DNA of 64,000 nt from VRUE01 sp963717375 (lineage in GTDB: Bacteria; Actinomycetota; Thermoleophilia; Solirubrobacterales; 70-9): positions 1,550,001 to 1,614,000 of the forward strand of contig OY970329.1 in NCBI GenBank assembly GCA_963717375.1, in the 5' to 3' direction. Position 1 is the stretch's first letter. The number at the start of each line of letters is the position of its first letter. Shown here piece after piece: positions 41,014 to 49,565 of this stretch. Under the pieces are notes generated by a model. It had not been told where the DNA came from and searched no databases. It worked only from the letters and a program-made list of their open reading frames with translations. The translations under genes and the position numbers were made by a program.

Positions 41014-42054
41014 TTGGAGGATTCTTCCGCAAACCGGCCGGGTCGTCGGGCCAGGCCTCGTCGCCGCCCTGAACGCCAGCAGATCCTGCTGCGGCGTGGG
41101 CTCGCGCTTGGCGGCGGGATCCTCGTCCTGATCCTGATCGTGCTCGGGGTCAAGGGTTGCCTCGACGCGCGCAAGGACCGGGCGCTGAGCGACTACTCCC
41201 GCAACGTCAGTCAGATCGTCGAAGAGACCGGCCAGACCAGCAAAGCGTTCTTCGCCAAGCTCTCCGAACCAAGCGGCCTCTCGGTGACCGAATTCGTCAA
41301 CCAGGTCAGCGCCGATCGCAGCGCCATGGACGGCTACGCCGACCGCGTCGACGGCCTCAGCGCCCCCGGCGACATGAGCCACGCCCAGAACGCGCTCGAG
41401 CTGGTCTACGAGCTGCGCGCCAGCGCCATGGACACCATCGCCGACCAGATGAGTACCGCGCTGGGGGACGTCGGCTCCGAGAAAGCGGCGTTGAGCATCT
41501 CGAAGCAGATGCAGAAGCTGCTCTCGGCTGACGTGCTCTACGAATCCGTGGTGCGGCCGGAGATCAACGGCGTGCTCGAATCGAACGGGATCAACGGCGA
41601 CAACGTGCCAAAAAGCGCCTTCCTGCCGGAAGGGACCAAGTGGCTCGAAGAAAGCGCGGTCAGCACGGCGCTGGAATCGGTCAGCGGATCGAGCACGGCG
41701 GCGAGCGGCGGCCTGCACGGGCTGGGCCTGATCGCCACCAGCATCAACGGCACCGAACTGACGGCTGAATCGACCACCGCGGTGGTCAGCGAAGGAACGC
41801 CGGAAGTCGAAGTGCAGGTGCAAAACCAGGGCGAATCGACCGAGAACGGCATTTCCGTTTCGGTCACGGTCAACGGCGGCAGCACCCTCAGTGGCACGAT
41901 CAGCAGCATCGAAGTGGGCGAAACGGAAACCGCGCTGATCCCGCTGACGCCGGCGCCGGAAGGGGAAGTGACGCTCGAAGTCGACGTCGCCACCGTGCCG
42001 GGCGAGAAGGTTTCCGACAACAACAAGGCCAGCTACACCGTCGCCTTCGAATAG
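41014..42054 (+). CDS. Membrane-anchored exported protein, CARDB-like end
   Basis: 346 residues (TTG 41014 is the best in-frame start; weak evidence). Arg-rich cytoplasmic head (RPGRRARPRRRPERQQ), TM (LALGGGILVLILIVLGV), a helical exported region (about 50-200: SQIVEETGQTSKAFFAKL, ALELVYELRASAMDTIADQM) and a C-terminal beta domain (VEVQVQNQGESTENGISVSVTV, SDNNKASYTVAFE) like CARDB/DUF11 adhesion folds. Glu codons are mostly GAA. Divergent from the kinase at 40957, 10 nt before pheA. Function unknown; perhaps an extracytoplasmic partner of the division cluster (inference). Confidence 0.82.
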   Translation: MEDSSANRPGRRARPRRRPERQQILLRRGLALGGGILVLILIVLGVKGCLDARKDRALSDYSRNVSQIVEETGQTSKAFFAKLSEPSGLSVTEFVNQVSADRSAMDGYADRVDGLSAPGDMSHAQNALELVYELRASAMDTIADQMSTALGDVGSEKAALSISKQMQKLLSADVLYESVVRPEINGVLESNGINGDNVPKSAFLPEGTKWLEESAVSTALESVSGSSTAASGGLHGLGLIATSINGTELTAESTTAVVSEGTPEVEVQVQNQGESTENGISVSVTVNGGSTLSGTISSIEVGETETALIPLTPAPEGEVTLEVDVATVPGEKVSDNNKASYTVAFE

Positions 42055-42064
42055 GGCGGTCGCC

Positions 42065-42901
42065 ATGCGGATCGCCTACCTGGGGCCGGCGGGAACCTTC
42101 ACCGAGGACGCTCTGCGCGAGGCCGCTGAGCCTGGCGCAGAGTTCGAGCGGCTGCGCACGCCGACGATCCACGAGGCGATCCTCGCGGTCGAGCGGGGCG
42201 CTGCAGACCGGGCACTGGTGCCGTTCGAGAACTCGATCGAGGGATCGGTGCGCAGCACGCTCGACGCCCTCGCCTTCGATGCGGAGAAAGTGACGATCGT
42301 CGGCGAGCACGACTTCGCCGTGCGGGCGATGCTGCTCGGGCGCGAGGTGCGGGAATTGGAGCAGATCACCGCCGTGCTCTCGCATCCGCAGCCGCTGGCC
42401 CAGTGCGCCCGCTTCCTGCGCGCGAGCACGCCAGACGCCGAACTGCGGGCCGTCAGCAGCACCGCCGAGGCGGTCCGCTTGGTCAGCGATTCGAACGAGC
42501 CATGGGCCGCGATCGGCGCCCGTTCCGCCGCCGAGCTCTACGACTGCGCGATCCTGCGCGAGGGGATCGAGGACGAGGCCAACAACGTCACCCGCTTCGT
42601 CTGGATCGCCCCGGAGGGAACCGAGCCGACCGGCGGGAACAGCTGGAAGACCTCGCTCGTCTTCTCGGAGCTGGGCGAAGACCACCCGGGTGCGCTGGTC
42701 AACGCGCTGCGCGAGTTCTCCTCGCGTGAGGTCAACCTGACCCGCATCGAGTCGCGTCCAATGCGCCTTGGATTGGGCCGCTACATGTTCTTCTGCGACC
42801 TCGAGGGAGCGCTAACCGACGCCCCCGTATCGGAGGCCGTGGAGGCGCTGCGAAGCAAGGCAGAATCGGTTCGAGTATTGGGCTCCTACCCAACTGCGTA
42901 G
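42065..42901 (+). CDS. pheA: Prephenate dehydratase
   Basis: 278 residues, monofunctional PheA. Periplasmic-binding-like catalytic domain: RIAYLGPAGTFTEDAL, VPFENSIEGSV, LSHPQPLAQC, AAIGARSAAELY, NNVTRFVWI (the TRF active-site motif). C-terminal ACT domain: WKTSLVFSELGEDHPGALVNAL and NLTRIESRPMRLGLGRYMFFCDLEG (ESRP phenylalanine-feedback motif). It converts prephenate to phenylpyruvate in Phe synthesis; feedback inhibition by Phe is expected. Confidence 0.95.
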   Translation: MRIAYLGPAGTFTEDALREAAEPGAEFERLRTPTIHEAILAVERGAADRALVPFENSIEGSVRSTLDALAFDAEKVTIVGEHDFAVRAMLLGREVRELEQITAVLSHPQPLAQCARFLRASTPDAELRAVSSTAEAVRLVSDSNEPWAAIGARSAAELYDCAILREGIEDEANNVTRFVWIAPEGTEPTGGNSWKTSLVFSELGEDHPGALVNALREFSSREVNLTRIESRPMRLGLGRYMFFCDLEGALTDAPVSEAVEALRSKAESVRVLGSYPTA

Positions 42902-42915
42902 AATTCCCGGGCAAC

Positions 42916-43422
42916 ATGGCACGTGTGCTCGTACTCAACGCAACGTATGAGCCGATCAACGTATGCACGTTGAGAAGGGCTGCTGTGCTCTTGCTGAAGG
43001 AAAAGGCCGAGTTGCTCGAGCGCCGCGAGGGCGCAATTCACTCCGAGCACATGACGATGGAACGCCCCGATGTGATCCGCCTAGTCAGCTACGTGCGGAT
43101 TCCGCGAGAGGCGCACAGGAGGAAGATCACCCGCCGCGCGGTGCTGGCGCGGGACTCGTGGACCTGCCAGTACTGCGGCTCGCGCAAATCGGGCCTCACG
43201 GTCGACCACGTGATCCCACGCAGCCGCGGCGGCAAATCGGTCTGGGAGAACATCGTCGCCGCCTGCGCATCCTGCAACAGGCGCAAGGGCAACCGCTTGC
43301 CACGCGAGATCCACATGCACCCTCAGAACACGCCGAAGGCGCCTGGGCCCACGGTCTTCATCCAGGTGGCTAGTCCCAAGATTCCCCAGAACTGGCAGCA
43401 GTACTTGCCCGCGGCTGCGTGA
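42916..43422 (+). CDS. HNH endonuclease family protein
   Basis: 168 residues. N-terminal RVLVLNATYEPINVCTLRRA is the usual lead-in of a widespread, conserved actinobacterial HNH family. Zinc/HNH core: DSWTCQYCGSRKSGLTVDHVIPRSRGG, NIVAACASCNRRKGNRLP (two CxxC, DH and N). Nuclease activity is expected but the cellular role is unknown; its wide conservation argues for housekeeping and against a mobile-element nuclease. TAGAAT lies 11 nt before the ATG. Confidence 0.92.
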   Translation: MARVLVLNATYEPINVCTLRRAAVLLLKEKAELLERREGAIHSEHMTMERPDVIRLVSYVRIPREAHRRKITRRAVLARDSWTCQYCGSRKSGLTVDHVIPRSRGGKSVWENIVAACASCNRRKGNRLPREIHMHPQNTPKAPGPTVFIQVASPKIPQNWQQYLPAAA

Positions 43423-43426
43423 GATC

Positions 43427-44137
43427 TCAACCTCGCGGTTGAGGGACTTCCAGTAGATCTTCTTTGCGAGCGATCGCCTCGCTGGCAGAGCGCTCCCCTG
43501 CCTTGCGCTGGCGCTCTAGGTCGCTCGCCACCGCTTCGCATGCAATCTGCCACTCGCTGCAAATCGCGGCGTTGCACCCTTCGCGCCGGCTCATGCGAAT
43601 GAACCATCCGGCACGCTTCCAGTTCTCGCTGAGCTGCCAGGCCAGGTCCGTGCGAAACCAGTCGTTGTCGAGTAGGTCCTGGTTGTAGGCGCTCGCGACC
43701 TCCTCCCAGTAGTTCAGGATCGCCGCGATCTGAAGACGACTTTTCGTGTCCATGCTCGTCATCCATTCCCGCCAGCGGTCCTCCTTGTTGGGGTCCGCAA
43801 GGAAGGTGGCGGTCCGAATCCGGGCCTCGAGAAAGTCGGGATGGTCCCAACGAGCCCTGTACTTGGTCGTGAGTTCCCGCCGCGCCGTGGAATCGGAATG
43901 CTGGAGCGTCCACGCTGCGCCGACGATCGCGATCCCCGCTGCGACGGCAGTGGCCGCGTTGGCGTCGAAAACGATCAGAACAACGTAGGGCGGCAACAAG
44001 ACAAGCGCGAGAGCCCGGAGTCCCCCGAGCTTACGCAGAGCGTGCATCTTTGCCGAAGTGAATCTAGGCGCGTGGGTCAGGCGTCGGGCCAAACATGAGG
44101 TCATCTTAGCAGCGCCCATAAGGCCGGCTGGCGGCAT
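43427..44137 (-). CDS. DUF4760-like membrane protein
   Basis: 236 residues from 44137; ATG 44047 (MHALRKLGG) may be the real start because the preceding 30 residues look unstructured. One or two N-terminal TM helices (LRALALVLLPPYVVLIVF, AATAVAAGIAIVGAAW), then a cytoplasmic helical domain: RRELTTKYRARWDHPDFLEA, LQIAAILNYWEEVASAYNQDLLDNDWF, like DUF4760 proteins (the LNYWE-x-VA pattern). C-terminus charged. Function unknown. It is less G+C rich and sits alone between the HNH gene (convergent) and gyrA, so it may be acquired. Confidence 0.75.
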   Translation of the reverse strand: MPPAGLMGAAKMTSCLARRLTHAPRFTSAKMHALRKLGGLRALALVLLPPYVVLIVFDANAATAVAAGIAIVGAAWTLQHSDSTARRELTTKYRARWDHPDFLEARIRTATFLADPNKEDRWREWMTSMDTKSRLQIAAILNYWEEVASAYNQDLLDNDWFRTDLAWQLSENWKRAGWFIRMSRREGCNAAICSEWQIACEAVASDLERQRKAGERSASEAIARKEDLLEVPQPRG

Positions 44138-44151
44138 CGCACCGCGGATTC

Positions 44152-46656
44152 TTACTCGGAAAGCTGCTCCTGCCCCTCCGGCTCGTCATCCGAGTCTTCA
44201 TCGATGACCAGGGCGACGGCGCTGACGCAGTCGTCGTCCTTCATGTTCATCACTTTGACGCCCTGGGTCGAGCGGCCCATCTGTGAGATGCCGCCGGCCT
44301 GGGTGCGCTGGACCATGCCGCTCTGGGAGATGAAGAGCAGGTCCTGGTGCTCGCGGACGATCAGGGCGCCGGCGAGGCCGCCCTTTTTCGCGGTCAATTT
44401 GGCCGTCAGCACGCCCTTGGTGCCGCGACCCTTGACCGGGTACTCGGAGACCTGGGTGCGCTTGCCGTAGCCGTTCTCGGTGACGACGAAGAGCTCCGAG
44501 TCGTCGCGGGCGATGTCCATCGCCAAGACTCGGTTGGGCTCGCCGTTGACCTTCGCCGAAACGTTCATCCCTTTGACGCCGCTGGTGTCGCGCCCCATTG
44601 GCCGCACTTTCTCCTCGGAGAAGCGCGACGCATGGCCCGACTTGGAGACGAGCAGGATGTCGTCGTCGCCCGAGGTCAGCCGCACCTGGACCAGCTCGTC
44701 GCTGTCGCGGATCTTGATCGCGATGATCCCGTCGGCTCGGATCGGTGTGTTGTAGGCCTTGAACTCGGTCTTCTTGACCAGGCCCTGGGCGGTAGCGAAG
44801 ACGAGGTACTTGTTCTCGCCGAAATCCCGGGTCGGAATCACCGCCGTGACCTTCTCGCCGTCGCGCAGCGGCAGGACGTTGACCAGGGCGCGACCTTTCG
44901 AGGTGCGCGAGCCCTCGGGCAGCTCGTAGACCTTGAGCCGGTAGACCTTGCCCCGGTTGGTGAAGAAGAGCAGGAAGTCGTGGGTCGAGCAGATGTGCAG
45001 ATGCTCGATGTAGTCGTCCTCCTTCATGTCCATCCCCATCACGCCACGGCCACCGCGATGCTGCTGGCGGTAGGTGGCGAGCGGCAGCCTCTTGGCGTAG
45101 CCCGAGTGGGTTATCGAGATCACCATCTGCTGGTCGGCGATCATGTCCTCGATGTTCATGTCGCCCTCGAAATGGGTGACTTCGGTGCGGCGCTCATCGC
45201 CATAGCGACTGTCGACCTCGTCGAGCTCCTCGATGACCACCGCGTCGATCCGGGCCGGGTCGCCGAGGATCGCACGCAGCTCGGCGATCCGCTTGGCCAG
45301 TTCCTCGTGCTCCTCGCGCAGCTTGTCGGACTCCAGCGCGGTGAGGCGAGAGAGGCGCATGTCGAGGATCGCCTGCGCCTGCTCGGCCGAAAGCTCGAAG
45401 CGCTCGATCAGACCGGTCTTGGCCGTTTCGGAGTCGGCCGAGCCGCGGATCAGGGCGATCACCGCGTCGAGGTTGTCGAGGGCGATCAGCAGGCCCTCGA
45501 GGATGTGAGCGCGTGCCTCGGCGCGGCGCAGCTCGAACTGGGTGCGGCGGATCACCACCTCGCGCTGGTGGCTGACGTAGTGCTCGATGATCTCCTTGAG
45601 GCCGAGCGGCTTCGGCACGCCATCGACGAGGGCAACCATGTTGATGCCGAAGGTGCTCTGCATCGGCGTGCGCTTGTAGAGCTGGTTGAGCACGACCTCG
45701 GGAGGGTCGCCGCCGCGCTTGGTCTCGATCACCAGGCGCATCCCCGACTTGTCCGACTCGTCGCGCAGATCGGAGATACCGGTGATCTTTTTGTCCCTGA
45801 CCAGATCGGCGATCTTCGAAACCAGTCCACCGTCCCCGAGCTTCTTGACCATGAAGGGCAGCTCGGTGACGACAATTGCGTCGCGGCCTCCCTTGATCGG
45901 CTCGACGTGGGCGCGGGCGCGGATCCGCACCGAGGCGCGGCCGGTGGCGTAGGCCTCGCTGATCCCTTCGGCGCTCATGATCCCGCCGCCGGGAAAATCG
46001 GGGCCTTTGACGTGCTCCATCAGGCCGGAGAGGTCGATTCCGGGGTTGGCGATATACGCCTTGACCGCACCGATGGTCTCGCTCAGATTGTGGGGCGGAA
46101 TATTGGTTGCCATCCCGACCGCGATCCCAGACGAGCCGTTGACCAGCAGGTTCGGGAAACGCGCCGGCAGCACCAGCGGCTCGCGCAGGGATTCGTCGTA
46201 GTTGGGTCCCCACTCGACGGTGTCGGCCTCGATGTCGCGCAGCAGCTCGGTCGAGAGGCGAGCAAGCCGCGCCTCGGTGTAGCGCATCGCGGCCGGCGGA
46301 TCGTCGTCGATCGAGCCGAAGTTGCCCTGGCCATCGACGAGCATGTAGCGCAGCGAGAAGTCCTGCGCCATACGAGCGAGGGTGTCGTAGATCGCGCTGT
46401 CGCCGTGCGGGTGGTACTTGCCCATCACCTCGCCGACGATGGTGGCCGACTTGCGGTAGGGCCGATTCGGCTGTAGGCCAAGGTCATGCATCGCGTAGAG
46501 CACGCGGCGATGCACGGGCTTCAGCCCGTCGCGTACGTCCGGCAGGGCACGGCCGACGATCACGCTCATCGCGTAGTCGAGATACGACGAGCGCATCTCG
46601 CTGGTCAGCTCGCGCTCCTCTATCCGGCCCCCGCTGAGGGCGTCTGCGCCCTCCAT
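44152..46656 (-). CDS. gyrA: DNA gyrase subunit A
   Basis: 834 residues. SYLDYAMSVIVGRALPDVRDGLKPVHRR opens the breakage-reunion domain. Quinolone region KYHPHGDSAIYDTLARMAQ keeps the Ser and Asp of sensitive enzymes. Catalytic Tyr in AAMRYTEARL. The C-terminal beta-pinwheel has the GyrA box QQHRGGRGVMG and an acidic tail (EDSDDEPEGQEQLSE). With GyrB it introduces negative supercoils. It starts 18 nt after the gyrB stop, in the same operon. Confidence 0.97.
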   Translation of the reverse strand: MEGADALSGGRIEERELTSEMRSSYLDYAMSVIVGRALPDVRDGLKPVHRRVLYAMHDLGLQPNRPYRKSATIVGEVMGKYHPHGDSAIYDTLARMAQDFSLRYMLVDGQGNFGSIDDDPPAAMRYTEARLARLSTELLRDIEADTVEWGPNYDESLREPLVLPARFPNLLVNGSSGIAVGMATNIPPHNLSETIGAVKAYIANPGIDLSGLMEHVKGPDFPGGGIMSAEGISEAYATGRASVRIRARAHVEPIKGGRDAIVVTELPFMVKKLGDGGLVSKIADLVRDKKITGISDLRDESDKSGMRLVIETKRGGDPPEVVLNQLYKRTPMQSTFGINMVALVDGVPKPLGLKEIIEHYVSHQREVVIRRTQFELRRAEARAHILEGLLIALDNLDAVIALIRGSADSETAKTGLIERFELSAEQAQAILDMRLSRLTALESDKLREEHEELAKRIAELRAILGDPARIDAVVIEELDEVDSRYGDERRTEVTHFEGDMNIEDMIADQQMVISITHSGYAKRLPLATYRQQHRGGRGVMGMDMKEDDYIEHLHICSTHDFLLFFTNRGKVYRLKVYELPEGSRTSKGRALVNVLPLRDGEKVTAVIPTRDFGENKYLVFATAQGLVKKTEFKAYNTPIRADGIIAIKIRDSDELVQVRLTSGDDDILLVSKSGHASRFSEEKVRPMGRDTSGVKGMNVSAKVNGEPNRVLAMDIARDDSELFVVTENGYGKRTQVSEYPVKGRGTKGVLTAKLTAKKGGLAGALIVREHQDLLFISQSGMVQRTQAGGISQMGRSTQGVKVMNMKDDDCVSAVALVIDEDSDDEPEGQEQLSE

Positions 46657-46674
46657 CAGATCGACCCCCGCTCG

Positions 46675-49101
46675 CTAGACGTCAAGGAACCTGACCTCCT
46701 TGGCGTGGCGTTCGATGAACGCCTTGCGCGGCTCGACCTTGTCACCCATCAGGTCCGCGAATATCTTCTCGGCCAGCGCCGCGTCGTCGATCCGCACCCG
46801 CTCGAGCGTGCGGCTCGCCGGGTCCATCGTCGTTTCGCGCAGCTGTTCCGCGTTCATCTCGCCCAGGCCCTTGAAGCGCTGCATCGTCACGCCCAGGCGT
46901 GCCAGCTCCATCACCATCCGGCGCAGCTCGGCGAACGACTCCGCGGTGCGCTCTTTCTGGTCGAGCGAAAGCCGGAACGGCGGTCGTCCGACCTGACTCA
47001 GCAGCTCGGCGTGCGAGGCGATCAGCCGGCGATAGTCGTGCGACTCGAACAGACCGGCAGAAAGCTCAAAGGCCTTGGCCAAGCCGTCGCGGCGGTGGAC
47101 CGCGCGGACAAGGATCTCATCGCCGGATTCGGAGACGATCTCGGTGTCAAACGGCTCGACCTCTCCGGCGTCGCCGTTGAGCACGTCCTTCACCTCGGCG
47201 AGGGAGGTGACGCCTCGATCGAGAATTTCCGACTCGCCGAGAAAACGGATCAGCTCGTGGCCGAAATCGGCCTGCAGCGAATCAGCCCAGCCCTCGTGCT
47301 CCTTGAGGCGGCGATTGAAGCGCTGCCAGCGAGTCGCGGTCAGGTTGTGCGAGTCACCGCCGGCGTCGACGACCTCCATCTGCTCCAGCTTGTCGCGGAG
47401 GAGCAGCTCTTCGAGCTCGGACTCCTTCTCGACGTAGGTCTCCTGCTTGCCGTTTTTCAGCTTGTAAAGCGGCGGCTTGGCGATGTAGACGTAGCCCGCC
47501 TCGATCAGCTCCGGCATCTCGCGGTAGAGGAAGGTCAGCACCAGGGTGCGGATGTGGGCGCCATCGACATCGGCGTCGGTCATCAGCACGACCTTGTGGT
47601 AGCGCGCCTCTTTGACGTCGAACTCCTCGCGGATCCCGGTGCCGACCGCGGTGATCAATGCTTGGATCTCGTTGTTGGAGAGGACCTTGTCGATCCGCGC
47701 CTTCTCGACATTGATGATCTTGCCGCGCAGCGGCAGCACCGCCTGGGTGTTGCGGTCGCGCCCCTGCTTGGCCGAGCCACCTGCGGAATCACCCTCGACG
47801 ATGAACAGCTCGGCCAGGGCCGGGTCGCGGACGGTGCAGTCGGCGAGCTTGCCCGGCAGGGTCGAGTTCTCCAGCGCCGACTTGCGGCGGGTCAGGTCAC
47901 GGGCCTTGCGGGCCGCCTGGCGCGCGCGGGCCGCCTCCACCGCCTTGCCGACGATCCGCTTGGCCTCGCCCGGGTTCTCCTCGAAGAACTCACCGAGCTT
48001 GCGGTTGACCGACTCCTTGACCAGCCCCTCGATCGGCGGGTTGCCGAGCTTGGTCTTGGTCTGACCCTCGAACTGCGGATCCTGGAGCTTGACCGAGATC
48101 ACCGCGGTCAAGCCCTCGCGCACGTCGTCGCCGGTGAGGTTCTCGTCTTTCTCTTTGAGCAGGCCTTTGCCGCGCGCGTAGGCGTTGAGCGTGCGGGTCA
48201 GGGCCGAGCGAAAGCCGGAAAGGTGGGAGCCGCCCTCATGGGTGTTGATGTTGTTGGCGAAGCTGAAGATCGATTCCTGGTAAGAGGAGTTCCACTGCAT
48301 TGCCACCTCGACCTGGCCGTCGTCGGTCTCGTTCTCGAAGAAGACCGTCTTTTGGTGCAACGGGTCCTTGTTCTCGTTGAGGTGGGCAACGAAATCGACG
48401 ATGCCGCCCTCGTAGTGGAAAGTGTCGCGCTGGCCCGCGGCGCGCTCGTCGACCAGCTCGATCTTGAGACCGCGGGTCAGGAAGGCGGTCTCGCGCAGGC
48501 GCTCGGCCAGGGTCGCGTAGTCGAACTCGAGCTCGTCGAAGATCTCGCCGTCGGGAAGGAAGGTGATGGTCGTGCCGTGCGCATCGCTCGCCTCGCCGCG
48601 ATGGAGGTCGGCCTGTGGCTTGCCGCGCTCGTAGTCCTGGGTCCAGATCGCGCCATCGCGGCTGATTTCGAGGTGGAGCTGCTCGGAGAGAGCGTTGACG
48701 ACCGAGATGCCAACACCGTGCAGGCCGCCGGAGACCTTGTAGCCCTCCCCCCCGAACTTGCCGCCGGCGTGAAGCGTGGTCAGCACCACCTCGGCCGCTG
48801 GCCGCTTCTCTTTTTTCAGTTCGTCGACCGGGATGCCTCGCCCGTCGTCGACGACGGTGCAGCTGTTGTCCGGATGCAGGACCACGCGAACGTTGTCGCA
48901 ATAGCCGGCGATTGCCTCGTCGACGGAGTTATCGAGAACCTCGTAGACCAGGTGGTGCAGGCCGCGCGGCCCGGTCGAACCGATGTACATACCCGGTCGC
49001 TTGCGGACCGCTTCCAGGCCCTCGAGGACGGTGATGTCCTTGGCGCCGTAGGACGCCGAGCCGCCTTTTTTTGACGCGGCCGTATTCGTCTTCTCAGGCA
49101 A
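46675..49101 (-). CDS. gyrB: DNA gyrase subunit B
   Basis: 808 residues. GHKL ATPase: AVRKRPGMYIGSTGPRGLHHLVYEVLDNSVDEAIAG, DDGRGIPVD, GGKFGGEGYKVSGGLHGVGISVVNALS. TOPRIM: LFIVEGDSAGGSAKQGRDRNTQAVLPLRGKIINVEKA and MTDADVDGAHIR. The 160-residue C-terminal insert typical of some GyrB is present (VEKESELEEL through HGLAKAF-like segment), making it longer than the usual ~680 residues. TTG start with AAGGGA upstream. Its leader contains a terminator and a competing hairpin (49125-49179), so expression may be attenuated. Confidence 0.97.
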   Translation of the reverse strand: MPEKTNTAASKKGGSASYGAKDITVLEGLEAVRKRPGMYIGSTGPRGLHHLVYEVLDNSVDEAIAGYCDNVRVVLHPDNSCTVVDDGRGIPVDELKKEKRPAAEVVLTTLHAGGKFGGEGYKVSGGLHGVGISVVNALSEQLHLEISRDGAIWTQDYERGKPQADLHRGEASDAHGTTITFLPDGEIFDELEFDYATLAERLRETAFLTRGLKIELVDERAAGQRDTFHYEGGIVDFVAHLNENKDPLHQKTVFFENETDDGQVEVAMQWNSSYQESIFSFANNINTHEGGSHLSGFRSALTRTLNAYARGKGLLKEKDENLTGDDVREGLTAVISVKLQDPQFEGQTKTKLGNPPIEGLVKESVNRKLGEFFEENPGEAKRIVGKAVEAARARQAARKARDLTRRKSALENSTLPGKLADCTVRDPALAELFIVEGDSAGGSAKQGRDRNTQAVLPLRGKIINVEKARIDKVLSNNEIQALITAVGTGIREEFDVKEARYHKVVLMTDADVDGAHIRTLVLTFLYREMPELIEAGYVYIAKPPLYKLKNGKQETYVEKESELEELLLRDKLEQMEVVDAGGDSHNLTATRWQRFNRRLKEHEGWADSLQADFGHELIRFLGESEILDRGVTSLAEVKDVLNGDAGEVEPFDTEIVSESGDEILVRAVHRRDGLAKAFELSAGLFESHDYRRLIASHAELLSQVGRPPFRLSLDQKERTAESFAELRRMVMELARLGVTMQRFKGLGEMNAEQLRETTMDPASRTLERVRIDDAALAEKIFADLMGDKVEPRKAFIERHAKEVRFLDV

Positions 49102-49124
49102 TTAGTCCCTTCCCATTCTCATAG

Positions 49125-49179
49125 AAAAACCCCGACCGTCTGGACACTTGCTGCATACGGCCGGGGCAGAAATGCAAGT
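49125..49179 (-). promoter_or_regulatory. Terminator/antiterminator in the gyrB leader
   Basis: On the minus strand CCCCGGCCGT (49166-49157) pairs with ACGGTCGGGG (49139-49130; one G-U), followed by TTTTT (49129-49125): an intrinsic terminator 23 nt before the gyrB start. Upstream, ACTTGCAT (49179-49172) can pair with ATGCAgcAAGT (49156-49146), which lies in the terminator loop, and enclose the terminator's 5' arm. The two structures exclude each other. It may simply end the dnaA operon, or act as an attenuator. Confidence 0.6.
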
Positions 49180-49259
49180 TGACATAAGGATACCAGTTCG
49201 GGGCCTTTGTCGACCCCGTTGGAGGAAATAAAAGTCCTGCAAATAGGCCTAAAATGAAA

Positions 49260-49565
49260 TTACTTCTGGACATCTTGCACACGGAAGCGCAAACTCTTCG
49301 GGGCACGCTCGCCAAGCCGCTCCTGAAGTCGCTCGAGGAGCTGGCCTTGCATCAAATTCAACTCCTGCGCCCAGACGGAATCCGAGCAGCCCACCGTTAC
49401 CTCGCCGGCGCGCTCGGAGACCGGGCTGGTGACCGCGGCGATCTGTTCGCCGACGACCTCTGCCCAGGCTGACTGCAGAGCCGCCAGCGGCGTCTTCGGC
49501 GCTGCTTGGTCAAGGGCGGCGCGCAGAGCGCTCGAGGCCGGGCGAGGGGCTCGACGACGCGTCAT
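49260..49565 (-). CDS. DUF721/DciA-like protein
   Basis: 101 residues. LQSAWAEVVGEQIAAVTSPVSERAGEVTVGCSDSVWAQELNLMQGQLLERL matches the DUF721 KH-like fold. The family includes DciA, the ancestral loader of replicative helicase, and the gene next to recF/gyrB is a standard actinobacterial position. ATG overlaps the recF stop (ATGA). The short Arg/Pro-rich N-terminus may contact DNA. Confidence 0.9.
   Translation of the reverse strand: MTRRRAPRPASSALRAALDQAAPKTPLAALQSAWAEVVGEQIAAVTSPVSERAGEVTVGCSDSVWAQELNLMQGQLLERLQERLGERAPKSLRFRVQDVQK

Noticed and set aside
44347..46476. Long open frame antisense to gyrA, and a similar 862-codon frame antisense to gyrB
   Set aside because: Composition is Asp/Arg/Leu/His shadow typical of the complementary frame of high-G+C genes; gyrA and gyrB are unmistakable on the other strand.
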